A stretch of DNA of 64,000 nt from DATAVK01 sp036267755 (lineage in GTDB: Bacteria; Actinomycetota; Actinomycetes; JAFAQI01): the NCBI GenBank assembly GCA_036267755.1, contig DATAVK010000134.1, forward strand, positions 14,771-78,770, read 5' to 3'. The position numbers and the translations under genes were made by a program. The notes under the pieces were generated by a model that worked only from the letters and a program-made list of their open reading frames with translations, made no database searches and was not told where the DNA came from. Below, one piece after another: positions 33,056 through 43,000 of this stretch (position 1 is its first letter; every line of letters starts with the position of its first letter).

Positions 33056-33074
33056 AGGAGTGAAAGTTACTCCT
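33056..33074 (+). promoter_or_regulatory. Hairpin in the leader of the Alg14/13-like pair
   Basis: AGGAGT and ACTCCT pair around a 7-base loop, 107 bases ahead of the Alg14-like start. The 288-base gap (32893–33180) is otherwise without clear motifs. The stem would hide an AGGAG sequence, but no start codon with a good frame follows at once. Confidence 0.3.
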
Positions 33075-33180
33075 TCGAGCTGTTCAGAATGCGTGCGGCG
33101 ACATGCCTCGATGAGCGAGAATGATGTCGATCTCGCCGCGGTAGCCCACCCGGCAGGCAAGAATCGAAGGCCAGACGCAG

Positions 33181-33735
33181 ATGTCATCGCAGCTCGAGGA
33201 GAGGTCCGTACCGACTGCCCCAGCGGGCAGGGTGCCGACGCAGCAGACCATCGACCGGACTGCGGCCGAGTCGCCACGCGTCGCCGAGCGGGTCATGTTC
33301 GTCGCGTCGAACGGCGGCCATCTCGCCCAGCTGCTGGCTCTCCAGGTGTGGTGGAAGGACCGGACCCGGATGTGGGTCTCCTTCGACAAGCCCGACGCCC
33401 GTTCCCAGCTCGAAGGCGAGCAGACGATCTGGGCGCACTGGCCGACAACCCGCAACGTCCCGAACCTGCTCCGCAACCTCTGGCTCGCCGCGCGGACCAT
33501 CCGGCGCGAGCGCCCCGAGGTCGTCGTATCGACCGGCGCTGCGGTCGCACTGCCGTTCTTCGTGATCGCTCGACTGCTGGGGATCCCAACGGTCTTCATC
33601 GAGGTGTATGACCGGGTCGACTCCCGGACCCTGTCGGGTCGGCTATGCCGGCCCTTCACCACCGCCTTCCTGGTGCAGTGGCCGGAGCAAGAGGCGCTCT
33701 ACCCGGGTGCCATCGTCGTTGGACCACTGCTGTGA
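33181..33735 (+). CDS. Alg14-like (PssD/EpsE) glycosyltransferase anchor subunit
   Basis: 184-residue protein of the Alg14 family, the membrane-associated half of a two-piece GT28-type UDP-sugar transferase. The pattern VMFVASNGGHLAQLLAL with the glycine-rich GGH turn, RPEVVVSTGAAVALPFFVIARLLGIPTVFIEV (in parts VVVSTGAAVALPF and GIPTVFIEV) and the closing LYPGAIVVGPLL are characteristic. It adds the second sugar to a lipid carrier in exopolysaccharide or N-glycan synthesis. It overlaps the Alg13-like partner by four bases (GTGA). ATG chosen at 33181; the first 35 residues are low in similarity. Confidence 0.85.
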   Translation: MSSQLEERSVPTAPAGRVPTQQTIDRTAAESPRVAERVMFVASNGGHLAQLLALQVWWKDRTRMWVSFDKPDARSQLEGEQTIWAHWPTTRNVPNLLRNLWLAARTIRRERPEVVVSTGAAVALPFFVIARLLGIPTVFIEVYDRVDSRTLSGRLCRPFTTAFLVQWPEQEALYPGAIVVGPLL

Positions 33736-34298
33736 GCGCCAGCTACAACGCGCCCCTCGTCCTCGTCACCGTCGGAGGCGACCACCATCCGTTCGAGCGA
33801 CTGATGACGTGGGTCGAGAACCTCATGCTGGAAGAGGGTTCGCGGCTGCGCTGCGTCGTCCAGTACGGCACGTCCACGGCGCCGATCGGCGCGGAGTCCC
33901 ACGAGTACCTCGACCACGCCGAGCTGCTGGACTTGATGAACTCGGCCCGCGCCGTGGTGTCGAGCGGTGGCCCGAGCACGTTGCTGGAAGCCCGCCGGAT
34001 GGGTCATCGGCCGATCGTCGTACCCCGCTGGTCGTCACTCGGTGAGCACGTCGACGACCATCAGCGCGCGTTCGCGGCCCGACTCCACGAGGAGAAGGTC
34101 GCCGTCCGCGTCGAGTCCGAGCAGGAGTTCCGGGCCGCCTTGGCGGCGGCGCTCGATGCACCCCGCGTCGTCGTGAACGACATCCAGATGGACACCTTCA
34201 AGGCCGTCACGCGGGTGGGCGACATCATCGACACCGCCGTACGTGACAGCAGTCGTCGTCGTCGCTGGCACCGGACGCCCGCGGTGGCTCAGCGCTAG
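33732..34298 (+). CDS. Alg13-like (PssE) glycosyltransferase catalytic subunit
   Basis: 188-residue GT28 C-terminal domain protein, partner of the Alg14-like subunit. It begins APLVLVTVGGDHHPFERL and later shows VVSSGGPSTLLEARRMGHRPIVVPR and EHVDDHQRAFAARLHEEK, the nucleotide-sugar binding end of MurG-like enzymes. GTG 33732 overlaps the previous stop. The stop forms the palindrome CTAG with the convergent mazG stop. The pair stands about 6 kb away from the main polysaccharide locus, separated by mazG, a lipoprotein and mfd. Confidence 0.85.
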   Translation: MSASYNAPLVLVTVGGDHHPFERLMTWVENLMLEEGSRLRCVVQYGTSTAPIGAESHEYLDHAELLDLMNSARAVVSSGGPSTLLEARRMGHRPIVVPRWSSLGEHVDDHQRAFAARLHEEKVAVRVESEQEFRAALAAALDAPRVVVNDIQMDTFKAVTRVGDIIDTAVRDSSRRRRWHRTPAVAQR

Positions 34299-35410
34299 GA
34301 CGCCGATCCGGGCCACTGTCGTGCCCAGGTCGCCCGGTCGAGCGTCGCCGGATCAGCATCGTCATCACGCGCCGCTGACTCGACGGCCATGACCGCTGCG
34401 CGAACCTCGCGGGCCCGGACCCGCAGCGCCGCCTCCGCGTCAATACCTGCAGCGCGCGCACGCCCCACCACGGCCCAGAGCAGCGAGGCGGTAGCCGCTA
34501 TCGACGGCGCGCGCTCGAGCTCTGCCGCCAGGGCTACCAGCGCTTCCGATGCGCCGGCCTCCGCGAGCTCCGGGACGAGCAGGTCCTCCGGTACGCCGAA
34601 CCGGGACGCCTTGCGCTGCACCGTGGCCGCGAGGGTCAACGCCGGCAACGCGAGCGGAACGCTGGCCAGCGCTGACGCCTGACCGCGTTCGGTCGCCTTG
34701 ATGGCGTCCCATCCGGCCTGGGCGTCGGTCGGAGCCGCCGCGACCGCATCGGCGAAGACGTGCGGGTGGCGGCGGACCAGCTTCTCGACGAGACCGGTCG
34801 CGACGTCGTCGATGGTCCACCGTTCGCCCTCGGCACGCTCCTCGGCCAGTCGAGCGTGGAAGGCCACCTGCAGCAGGACGTCGCCGAGCTCCTCGACCAG
34901 GCTCGCCGCGTCATCGTCCTCGATCGCTTGGAATGCCTCGTATGCCTCCTCGAGCAGGTAAGGCCCGAGGCTGGCGTGATCCTGCGCCGCGTCCCAAGGG
35001 CAGCCGCCGGGTGAGCGCAGCCGATCCATCGTGGTGACGACTTCGATCAGCCGGGCGCCGGGGAGGTCCCAGCTGCCGTGCATCACCTCGACCGTCACCG
35101 GTCCGTCGACCGGCGGGAGACTCGCGAGGCCCGTGACCGCGTCCGCGATCGACGGGTCACCGTCGGCGCCCACCAGCCATGTCGCCGTGCCGGCACCAGC
35201 AGCGGCCAGCAAGCGGGCCGTCGCAGCGGCCGGAGTGGTGGTCTCGTCCAGGACGGTGACTGGAACCCCAGCTGCTCGCAGCGGCGCCAGTTGCGGAGAC
35301 GCCGCGTCGGCGGTGAGGACCGGACTGGACCGGAGCACGTCCCACGCATCCGCGCTCAGCAGCCCCGCCGGCAGCCGAGGGCTCGTGAACAGCAGGACGA
35401 GCCGGCTCAC
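34295..35410 (-). CDS. mazG: Nucleoside triphosphate pyrophosphohydrolase MazG
   Basis: 371-residue housecleaning enzyme turning NTPs or dNTPs, including damaged ones, to NMP and PPi. An N-terminal about 110-residue extension with a methylase-like fold pattern (TWLVGADGDPSIADAV) precedes the MazG core: LRSPGGCPWDAAQDHASL, then the metal ligands in EEAYEAFQAIEDDD and EELGDVLLQVAFHARLAEE. GTG 35410 overlaps the lipoprotein stop by four bases. Order mfd–lipoprotein–mazG is close to that of mycobacteria (mfd, mazG, lpqU). Confidence 0.9.
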   Translation of the reverse strand: MSRLVLLFTSPRLPAGLLSADAWDVLRSSPVLTADAASPQLAPLRAAGVPVTVLDETTTPAAATARLLAAAGAGTATWLVGADGDPSIADAVTGLASLPPVDGPVTVEVMHGSWDLPGARLIEVVTTMDRLRSPGGCPWDAAQDHASLGPYLLEEAYEAFQAIEDDDAASLVEELGDVLLQVAFHARLAEERAEGERWTIDDVATGLVEKLVRRHPHVFADAVAAAPTDAQAGWDAIKATERGQASALASVPLALPALTLAATVQRKASRFGVPEDLLVPELAEAGASEALVALAAELERAPSIAATASLLWAVVGRARAAGIDAEAALRVRAREVRAAVMAVESAARDDDADPATLDRATWARQWPGSAS

Positions 35411-36390
35411 CCGGCTGAGCTGCTGACGCTGCTCTCCGTCGCGTCGACCGACTGCTTGGCGGCGTCCCAGGTGCCGTAGCGCGGGCTGACGTGCACGCCC
35501 AGCTTCTGGGACTCCGTGACGATCGCCTTACTCAGCAGACTGGCGCCCTGCGAGGAGAACAGGCTCGTCTTCAGCTGCGGGGTCACGGAGGCCAGCGACT
35601 GCGTCCGAGCGGCGATGACGTGGATGACGTGGTAACCGAACTGGCTGTGCACCAGCACGTAGCTGCCGGGCTTGTGCGTGAAGATCGCGTCCGCAAACGG
35701 CTTCACGAAGGCGGTGCGGGTCTGGAAGCCCAGGTTGCCCCCGTTGTCCTTGCTGCCCGTGTCGGTCGAGTAGCGCTTGGCCAACGCCGCGAACTGCGAC
35801 GGATGCGCCTTGACCTTGGCGAGCAGCTGCTCGGCGAGCGTCTTGCTCTTCACGAGGATGTGCGCCGACTCGACCTGCTCATAGGAGCTCTTGTTTTTGT
35901 CGTAGGCCGCCTGTAGCTGAGCCTGGCTCACCGGCAAGGCGTCGATCAGGGCCGCCTCGAGCTTCGTCTCGAGCGTGTAGGAGCGGATGTACGCCGGAAG
36001 CTGCGCCTTGGGAACGCCACCCTGCGCCGCCTGGGTCTGCAGTGCGCTCAGGCTCCCGGCCTGCTGCACGAACTGCGCCGTCTCGTTGCTGACATCGGCG
36101 GATGTCACCGTCACGTGGTGCGCCGCGGAGGCTGCCGCCACGACGTCATCGCTGATCATCTTCGCCAGCAGTTCACGCGTGAACTCCGGTCGGTTGGACC
36201 CGATCTGGGCCTTGGCCTTCGGGTTGGCCAGCGCGGCGTTCACCGCCGACTGGACCGTGCCCGTCGAGATCCGCTTGTCACCGACCAGCGCGGCAGCGCC
36301 GGGGCTGGTGTGGCTCGAGCAGGCGGACAGGAAGGAAACCGCGGCGAGCGCAGTGACGGCAAGGGCGCTCACGCGCAAACGATGGGACAC
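35407..36390 (-). CDS. SurA/PrsA-like peptidyl-prolyl isomerase lipoprotein
   Basis: 327-residue exported lipoprotein. From GTG 36390 the signal peptide ends in the lipobox FLSAC (Cys 24). An N-terminal SurA_N-like chaperone domain (ISTGTVQSAVNAAL, RELLAKMISDDVV) is followed by a parvulin PpiC domain (VESAHILVKSKTLAEQLL, FAALAKRYSTDTGSK, NGGNLGFQTR, FGYHVIHV). It likely folds secreted proteins on the outer face of the membrane. A longer start is antisense to nothing but has no ribosome site and hides the signal. Coupled to mazG; it follows mfd by 11 bases. Confidence 0.87.
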   Translation of the reverse strand: MSHRLRVSALAVTALAAVSFLSACSSHTSPGAAALVGDKRISTGTVQSAVNAALANPKAKAQIGSNRPEFTRELLAKMISDDVVAAASAAHHVTVTSADVSNETAQFVQQAGSLSALQTQAAQGGVPKAQLPAYIRSYTLETKLEAALIDALPVSQAQLQAAYDKNKSSYEQVESAHILVKSKTLAEQLLAKVKAHPSQFAALAKRYSTDTGSKDNGGNLGFQTRTAFVKPFADAIFTHKPGSYVLVHSQFGYHVIHVIAARTQSLASVTPQLKTSLFSSQGASLLSKAIVTESQKLGVHVSPRYGTWDAAKQSVDATESSVSSSAG

Positions 36391-36401
36391 GATGCCCAAG
36401 G

Positions 36402-39400
36402 CTACCCGGCGGCCGAGAGCGTCAGGTCCCCGACGACGGTTTGCAGCAGCTCCTGGCACCAGGCCAGCAGCGCCATGTCACGCACCGGCTGGCCCGCCAC
36501 TCGCGCGGTCATCGGCGCGGGCACCAGGACGACACTCGAGGCGTCCTTGACCACCGAGCCCGGATAGAGCCGCTTGAGTCGCAGGCTCTGCGACTCACGC
36601 AGCGGCAACGGGGAGAGCCGGATGAACTTGCCCTGCACTGCCACCTCGGTGACCCCGAACCCACGCACCACACTGCGGAACGTCGCGACCGCAAGCAGGT
36701 TCTCCACCGGCTGCGGCAGCTCGCCGTACCGGTCGCGGAGCTCCGCCCGCGCCTGCTCGAGGTCGTCCCCGGTGACTGCGGACGCGATCCGCTTGTAAGC
36801 CTCCAGTCGGAGCCGCTCGCTGGTGACGTAGTCGTGGGGCAAGTTGGCGTCGACCGGCAGCTCGACGCGAACATCGGCCACCTCCTCGCCGCGCTCACCC
36901 TTGAACTCCGCGACCGCCTCGCCGACCAGCCGCACATAGAGGTCGAAGCCGACCGCGGCGATGTGCCCGGACTGCTCGCCGCCGAGCAGGTTGCCGGCGC
37001 CGCGGATCTCGAGGTCCTTCATCGCCACCTGCATGCCGGCACCGAGGTCGGTGTACTGGGCGATGGTGGCGAGCCGGTCGTGCGCCTCTTCGGTCAACGG
37101 CTTCTCCGGCGGGTACATGACGTAGCAGTACGCCCGCTCCCGGCCCCGGCCGACGCGACCGCGCAGCTGGTGCAGTTGGGAGAGCCCCAGCAGGTCGCCG
37201 CGCTCGATGACGAGGGTGTTGGCGTCGGAGATGTCGAGGCCGTTCTCGACGATCGTCGTACAGACCAGGACGTCGAACTCCTTCTCCCAGAAGCCGAGCA
37301 TGACCGCTTCGAGCTGGTGCTCGTGCATCTGGCCATGAGCGACGACGATGCGCGCCTCGGGGACGAGGTCACGCAACCGCGCGGCTGCGCGCTCGATCGA
37401 CTCGACCCGGTTGTGGATGTAGAAGACCTGGCCCTCTCGCATCAGCTCCCGTCGGATCCCGGCCGCGATCTGGCGCTCGTCGTACGCACCGACGAACGTC
37501 AGGACGGGATGCCGCTCCTCGGGGGGCGTCTGGATCACGCTCATCTCCCGGATGCCGGTGATCGACATCTCCAAGGTCCGCGGGATCGGGGTCGCCGACA
37601 TCGTGAGCACGTCCACCGAGGTGCGCAGCCGCTTGAGGAACTCCTTGTGCTCGACACCGAACCGCTGCTCTTCGTCGACCACCACGAGCCCGAGGTCCTT
37701 GAACGAGACGGTCGACTGCAGCAGCCGGTGGGTGCCGATGACGACGTCGACGGTGCCGTCAACCAGCCCGGCCACGACGTCGCGCTGCTCCTTGTCGCTC
37801 TGGAAGCGCGACAGCGTCTTGACGGTCACCGGGAAGGAGGCGAACCGCTCCGTGAACGTCGCGAAGTGCTGGGACGCCAGCAGCGTCGTTGGGACCAGGA
37901 TCGCGACCTGCTTGCCGTCCATGACCGCCTTGAAGGCAGCCCGAACCGCGATCTCGGTCTTGCCGTACCCGACGTCGCCGCAGATCACCCGATCCATCGG
38001 GTGCGAGGCCTCCATGTCGGCCTTGACCTCCTGGATCGCCGCGAGCTGGTCCGGCGTCTCGACGTAGATGAACGCGTCCTCGAGCTCGGCCTGCCAGGGC
38101 GTGTCAGGCCCGAACGCGTGACCCGGCGCGGACATCCGCGCGGCGTAGAGCCGGATCAGCTCGGCGGCGATCTCGCGCACCGCCTTGCGGGCTCGTCCCT
38201 TGCGCTTCTGCCAGTCGGCGCCACCCATCTTGTCGAGGCTGGGCGCCTCGCCACCGACGTACTTCGTCACCTGGTCGAGTGCGTCCGTCGGGACGTAGAG
38301 CCGGTCACCAGGCTGGCCGCGCTTGCTCGGTGCGTACTCGATGACGAGGTACTCACGGGTGGCGCCGGCCACGGTGCGTTGCACCAGGTCGAGATAGCGA
38401 CCGACCCCGTGCTGCTCGTGGACCACGATGTCGCCGGCCGTCAACGACAGCGGATCGATGGTGCCGCGACGCTTCGATGGCAGCCGTCGCATGTCACGCG
38501 TCGAGGTGCGCTGCCCTGACAGGTCGGTCTCGGTCAGCACGGCGAGGCCCAGCTCGGTGGAGATGAAGCCGGTCTCCAGGCAGCCGGTCGTGACGTGGAC
38601 AACATCGGCCTCGAGCGGGCCGTCGATCGTCTCGCTGAGCCGGGCCGGGATGTCCTCGCCGCGCAGCAGCTCGACGATCCGCTGGGCGGGGCCGTGCCCC
38701 TCGGTCAGCACGACGGTGCGCAGATCACCGGCCAGCCAGCCACGGATGTCGTTCAGCGCACGAGCCGTGTCGCCGCGGTAGGAGTCGACCGGCTGGGCCG
38801 TACTGACGATGGCCCCGTCATCGATCTCGTCGTCGGCGACGAACGGCGTCACCGACCACCACGGCACGCCGAGCTCGAGGGCGTGACCGCGGACCTCTCC
38901 GAGCGATCGGTACGCCGCGGCTCCCAGATCGACCGGGGCCTTGCCGCCACCGGCAGCCGCTGCCCACGATGCCTCGAGGAACTCCTGGCTGGTGCGGACC
39001 AGATCACTTGCCCGGGTGCGAACCCGCTCGGGATCGCAGAGGACGACGTGGGTGCCGGCGGGCAGCTCGTCGATCAGCAGGACCAGCCGGTCGACCAGGA
39101 CGGGCGCGAGCGCCTCCATGCCCTCGACCGGGATGCCGTCGGCGATCTTGTCCAGCATCTCGGCGAGTTCCGGATGCTCGGTCGCGAGGTCACGCGCCCG
39201 TTCCCGCACGTCGGCGGTGAGCAGCAGCTCACGGCAGGGCGGCGCCCATAGCCCATGCTGCGCCACTTCGCGCGAGCGCTGGTCCGCGATCGCAAACCAG
39301 CGGACCTCCTCAACGCTGTCGCCCCAGAACTCGATGCGCAGCGGATGTTCCTCGGTCGGCGGGAAGACGTCGATGATGCCGCCGCGCACCGCGAACTCGC

Positions 39401-39929
39401 CTCGCCGCTCGACCAGATCACGCCGCGTGTACGCGAGCGCCGACAGCTGCTCGACGACCGAGTCGAACCCGACCTCCTCGCCGGCGCGCAGCACGACCGG
39501 CGTGAGGTCACCGAGATCGGCCACCTGCGGCTGCAGCAGGCTTCGGATCGGCGTCACGACCACGCTGACCGGCCCCGCGTCCGGGTCGTCCGCGACCGGG
39601 TGGCGCAGCCGACGCAGGACCGCCAGGCGCCGGCCCACGGTGTCCGCTCGCGGCGAGAGCCGCTCGTGCGGCAACGTCTCCCAGGCCGGGTAGTCCACAA
39701 CGGACTCTGCCGGAAGCAACGACTGCAGGGCGGCGACGAGCAGCTGCGATTCGCGCTCGGTCGCCGTGACGGCGAGCACCTGGCGGCCGGCCCGAGCGAG
39801 CTCCGCCAGCGCGAACGGCCGGATCGCCGCCGTCGCCGACAGCTCGAGCTCGGGAGCGCCGATCGCCTCCCGCCAGCGAGTCAGCGACGGGTCGCCGGAA
39901 ACCTCAGCAAGCAGACCCGCGAGTGGCAT
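36402..39929 (-). CDS. mfd: Transcription-repair coupling factor
   Basis: 1175-residue translocase that removes stalled RNA polymerase at lesions and recruits UvrA. UvrB-like N-terminal domain (YPAWETLPHERLSPRADTVGRR), RNA polymerase-interacting domain around residues 490–560 (DIVVHEQHGVGRYLDLV), then the superfamily 2 motor: Walker A ICGDVGYGKTEIA, DEEQ box VVDEEQRFG, TMSATPIPRTL, and the TRG motif region GRVGRGRERAYCY. ATG 39929 preferred over TTG 39941. Full length. First of mfd–lipoprotein–mazG. Confidence 0.96.
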   Translation of the reverse strand: MPLAGLLAEVSGDPSLTRWREAIGAPELELSATAAIRPFALAELARAGRQVLAVTATERESQLLVAALQSLLPAESVVDYPAWETLPHERLSPRADTVGRRLAVLRRLRHPVADDPDAGPVSVVVTPIRSLLQPQVADLGDLTPVVLRAGEEVGFDSVVEQLSALAYTRRDLVERRGEFAVRGGIIDVFPPTEEHPLRIEFWGDSVEEVRWFAIADQRSREVAQHGLWAPPCRELLLTADVRERARDLATEHPELAEMLDKIADGIPVEGMEALAPVLVDRLVLLIDELPAGTHVVLCDPERVRTRASDLVRTSQEFLEASWAAAAGGGKAPVDLGAAAYRSLGEVRGHALELGVPWWSVTPFVADDEIDDGAIVSTAQPVDSYRGDTARALNDIRGWLAGDLRTVVLTEGHGPAQRIVELLRGEDIPARLSETIDGPLEADVVHVTTGCLETGFISTELGLAVLTETDLSGQRTSTRDMRRLPSKRRGTIDPLSLTAGDIVVHEQHGVGRYLDLVQRTVAGATREYLVIEYAPSKRGQPGDRLYVPTDALDQVTKYVGGEAPSLDKMGGADWQKRKGRARKAVREIAAELIRLYAARMSAPGHAFGPDTPWQAELEDAFIYVETPDQLAAIQEVKADMEASHPMDRVICGDVGYGKTEIAVRAAFKAVMDGKQVAILVPTTLLASQHFATFTERFASFPVTVKTLSRFQSDKEQRDVVAGLVDGTVDVVIGTHRLLQSTVSFKDLGLVVVDEEQRFGVEHKEFLKRLRTSVDVLTMSATPIPRTLEMSITGIREMSVIQTPPEERHPVLTFVGAYDERQIAAGIRRELMREGQVFYIHNRVESIERAAARLRDLVPEARIVVAHGQMHEHQLEAVMLGFWEKEFDVLVCTTIVENGLDISDANTLVIERGDLLGLSQLHQLRGRVGRGRERAYCYVMYPPEKPLTEEAHDRLATIAQYTDLGAGMQVAMKDLEIRGAGNLLGGEQSGHIAAVGFDLYVRLVGEAVAEFKGERGEEVADVRVELPVDANLPHDYVTSERLRLEAYKRIASAVTGDDLEQARAELRDRYGELPQPVENLLAVATFRSVVRGFGVTEVAVQGKFIRLSPLPLRESQSLRLKRLYPGSVVKDASSVVLVPAPMTARVAGQPVRDMALLAWCQELLQTVVGDLTLSAAG

Positions 39930-39993
39930 GACGCTCCGCAACCAGACAGCACGAACGACCCCGTACGGCGTTCCCGGGGCTCCACTTCACGCT

Positions 39994-40025
39994 ACCGGGA
40001 CACCCCATGTGGGTGGGGTCCCGGT
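39994..40025 (-). terminator. Strong hairpin after the 1286-residue PKD protein gene
   Basis: ACCGGGA–(CA)–CCCCA, a 6-base loop and TGGGG–TCCCGGT make a 12-pair stem with a 2-base bulge. It starts 5 bases after the stop codon at 40031 on the minus strand, so it likely ends the surface-protein transcript before mfd. Confidence 0.7.
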
Positions 40026-40030
40026 GGCGC

Positions 40031-43000
40031 TCAGCTGGTCGGTGCCAGTGCCAGCGACCACTGCGCCGAGGAGCCGCTGGTGGCGTCGGTCGTGGCGGTT
40101 TGGGCCGGGGAGCTCGTGACCGGCCCGGAGTCCGCCACCAGAGCGCTGTCGGCTCCGGAACCAGTGCCGTACGCAACAGCCCGCTGCGTGACACCGCCCG
40201 GCGGCGTCCACGACGTGGTCGTCGTCGACTTGTCGGTCCAGTACGACACCACCCAGCTGCCGGCCGCCAGACCGGACAGGGCTGGCGCGGTGTGGGCGGT
40301 GGTGCCGGCTGCCGTCGCCGACAGATCCGTCTCGACGGGGAGCACGGCATTCCGGTAGTCCGCAACCACCAGGCTGGCCTTCACCGAGGCCGAGAAGCCC
40401 ACTCCGATCGACGATCCGGCATCCCCAGCCGTAGCCGCCTTGGAGTACACGTTGGTCGTCAGGTTGGAGCTTTTCGTCGACCCGACCAGCGTCCACCCCG
40501 CGGGGGTGCTCGTCGTCACGGTCGTGGAGGCATAGGACTCGAAGAGCAGGAGGGCGTCGCCAGTGCCGACCCCCGCAGGTGCCGGGACACTCAACGACGT
40601 GGCGCTGGCATCTGCCTTGTTGGCTCCCACGAACCCGATCTGCGGACCGGGCGCTTTGGGACTCACCGGGTTGATGACCGACGCGGTCGCGCCGTCGTTG
40701 TCGGTGACCGTGAGCTTCACCTGGTAGGTGCCTGGGGTCGTGTACGTGTGGGTCGGAGCCGAGGTGAGGTCGGGGCTCGACCCGTCCCCGAAGTCCCACG
40801 AGTACCCGGTGACACTCCCGTCCGGGTCACTCGAGCCGCCAGCACTGAAGGTGCAGGTCAGGGCGGTGCACGACGACGTGAAAGCGGCGACCGGCGGCTG
40901 GTTCGGGCTGTAGCCGGCGGGCGCAAGGATGACGGTCCACTCGGTGCCCTTGCCGCTCACCGCGTTCGTCGTCGCGGTCTGGCTGCCATAGCTACCGATC
41001 CCGACGGTCGATGGCGACTGCCCGAGCGCAGTCGTCACGTAGGCGGTGCCGGTGTCGACCGAGGTCGAGTCCTGCTGCACGGTCGCCGGCAGTGACCACG
41101 CCGTCGTCGTGCTGGACTTGTCCGACCAGTAGGACACCGCGAGGCTGCCGGCATCCGTCACCGTCGCGTTGGGTGTCGTGTGGGATGCCGTGTTGGAGTC
41201 GCCCGACTTCGCGTACGCCTCGATCACCTGGTCGGTGCCTGAGTAGTCAGCGAGCGTCACGTTGTTCTTGGTTGCCGCGCCGAAGGTGACAGGCACCGTC
41301 GTACCGGGGTCGGCAGCCGACGCCGCCCGGTAATACACGTCGGACTCCAGCGGGCTGCTGACGTCCTTGTCGAGAAGATGCCATCCGGCGGGTACCGAGA
41401 CTGACGTCGCGGTGTTCGGCCAGCTGACGAACATCAGCAGCGTGTCCCCTGCCGCCGTCCCGCTCGGCACGCCGACGTTGGTGACCGCCGACTTTCCGCA
41501 CGTGGTGGTTCCCGAGCCGCACGCGCTCACAGCCGCCTTGAAGGTAGGCACCGGCACCCCCTGATCGGGCGCTGCCTGGAAGGTCTTCGTGCCAGTCGCG
41601 CCATCGTTGTCCGTGACGGTCAACGTGACGGTGTAGGAGCTGGCAGCCGAGGGGGAGCCGGGAGCCGGGAACGTGTGCGACACCACCGGAGAGCTCGCCT
41701 GGTCCTGGCTGGTGCCGTCGCCGAAGTTCCACGAGTAGTCCGTGATCGCCCCGTCCGGGTCGTTCGACGTCGATGCGTCGAAGGTGCACGTGGTGCTCGA
41801 CGCGGAGCAGGCCGGGGTGAACGACGCCACCGGCGGCTGGTTCGGGTGCGTCGCGTCGTCGAGCAGGAACATGCCTCGGCTGGCCCAGTCATTTTGACCG
41901 GTCGCAAGGACCGTCGGAGCCCCGGCGGCCTGAGTTCCGGACCACGGCACTGACTCGAGCTGCCCGCTCGTCTTGTCCGCGAAGTACAGCGTGTTGCCGG
42001 ACAGGAAGGCACCCGCCACGTTGGACCAGTTGTTCGTATCGGTCGTCGTGAACTCGTCCGGGCCCACGATGCCGGAGTCGGGTTCGAACCACCGCCAGAA
42101 CATGCCGGTCTTCCCGGCGAGCGTGTAGTACAGCCGACCGTCGGTGAAGAACATCGAGGTCACCGACTGCATCTCGGTGCCGAACAGGCTCGGCACCACA
42201 CCGCGGTACGACTGACCCGAGCCGGTGTCGACGCTGGACCAGTACGGGTCGTCGTAGGGGTCGAGAAGGACCTCGGCACCGAACGTGTCCCCGTTGAAGC
42301 TGCGCTCGTACAGCTTGCCGTCGCTCTTGCCGTAGATCACCTCTCCGTTGAGCATGAAGGCGCCGCGGATGCTGCCCCAGCTGATGCCGGTCGACAGGCT
42401 TGCCTCGGTGCCCGCGGTGGTGCCGTCGAAGTGTCGTTCACTGAGCCGGTCGACGCTGCCTTGGTACGCCCCGGCCGTGTAGACCCGACCCGGCAGTGCG
42501 GCGGTCGCGTTGGAGGCCAACGTCTCCCCGCCGGCGAGCGGGAAGAAGGCGATCTTCTGCCGCAAGTACTGGAAGTTGCCGACATAGTCCTGGTCGCTGC
42601 CCATGTACAGGCCATCGGCGGATAGGAACAACGCATATGTGCCGTCACCGCGCGGGTTGCGGCCGGGATCCCACGACAGCGGGACGCCGTTGACGGGGTC
42701 GAGCGCGGCGACGCTCGGTCGAGGAACCGCGCCTTGCTGGGCGTTGTCCCCACCGAACGTGTTGTTGAGCCACCGCTCGTGGCCGCCCACGTAGACGGCG
42801 GCTGAGGAGACGGCCACCGACCACAATGAGTCCCGCCCCGTGAAGTCGACCCAGGTCGGCTGCACGTGGGTCCCGGTGGCGTTCGGGTCGAAGCGAGCCG
42901 CGGCGTCGCACAAGCCACGCGTTCCGTCGGAGTTGTTGGCCTCGAGGCCCCCGGTCGCCACGACGACGAAGTACGAGCCGTCCGGCGAGAACTGCACGTC

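Noticed and set aside
36441..38519. 692-codon plus-strand frame inside mfd
   Set aside because: Shadow of the conserved mfd gene, with no own motif.
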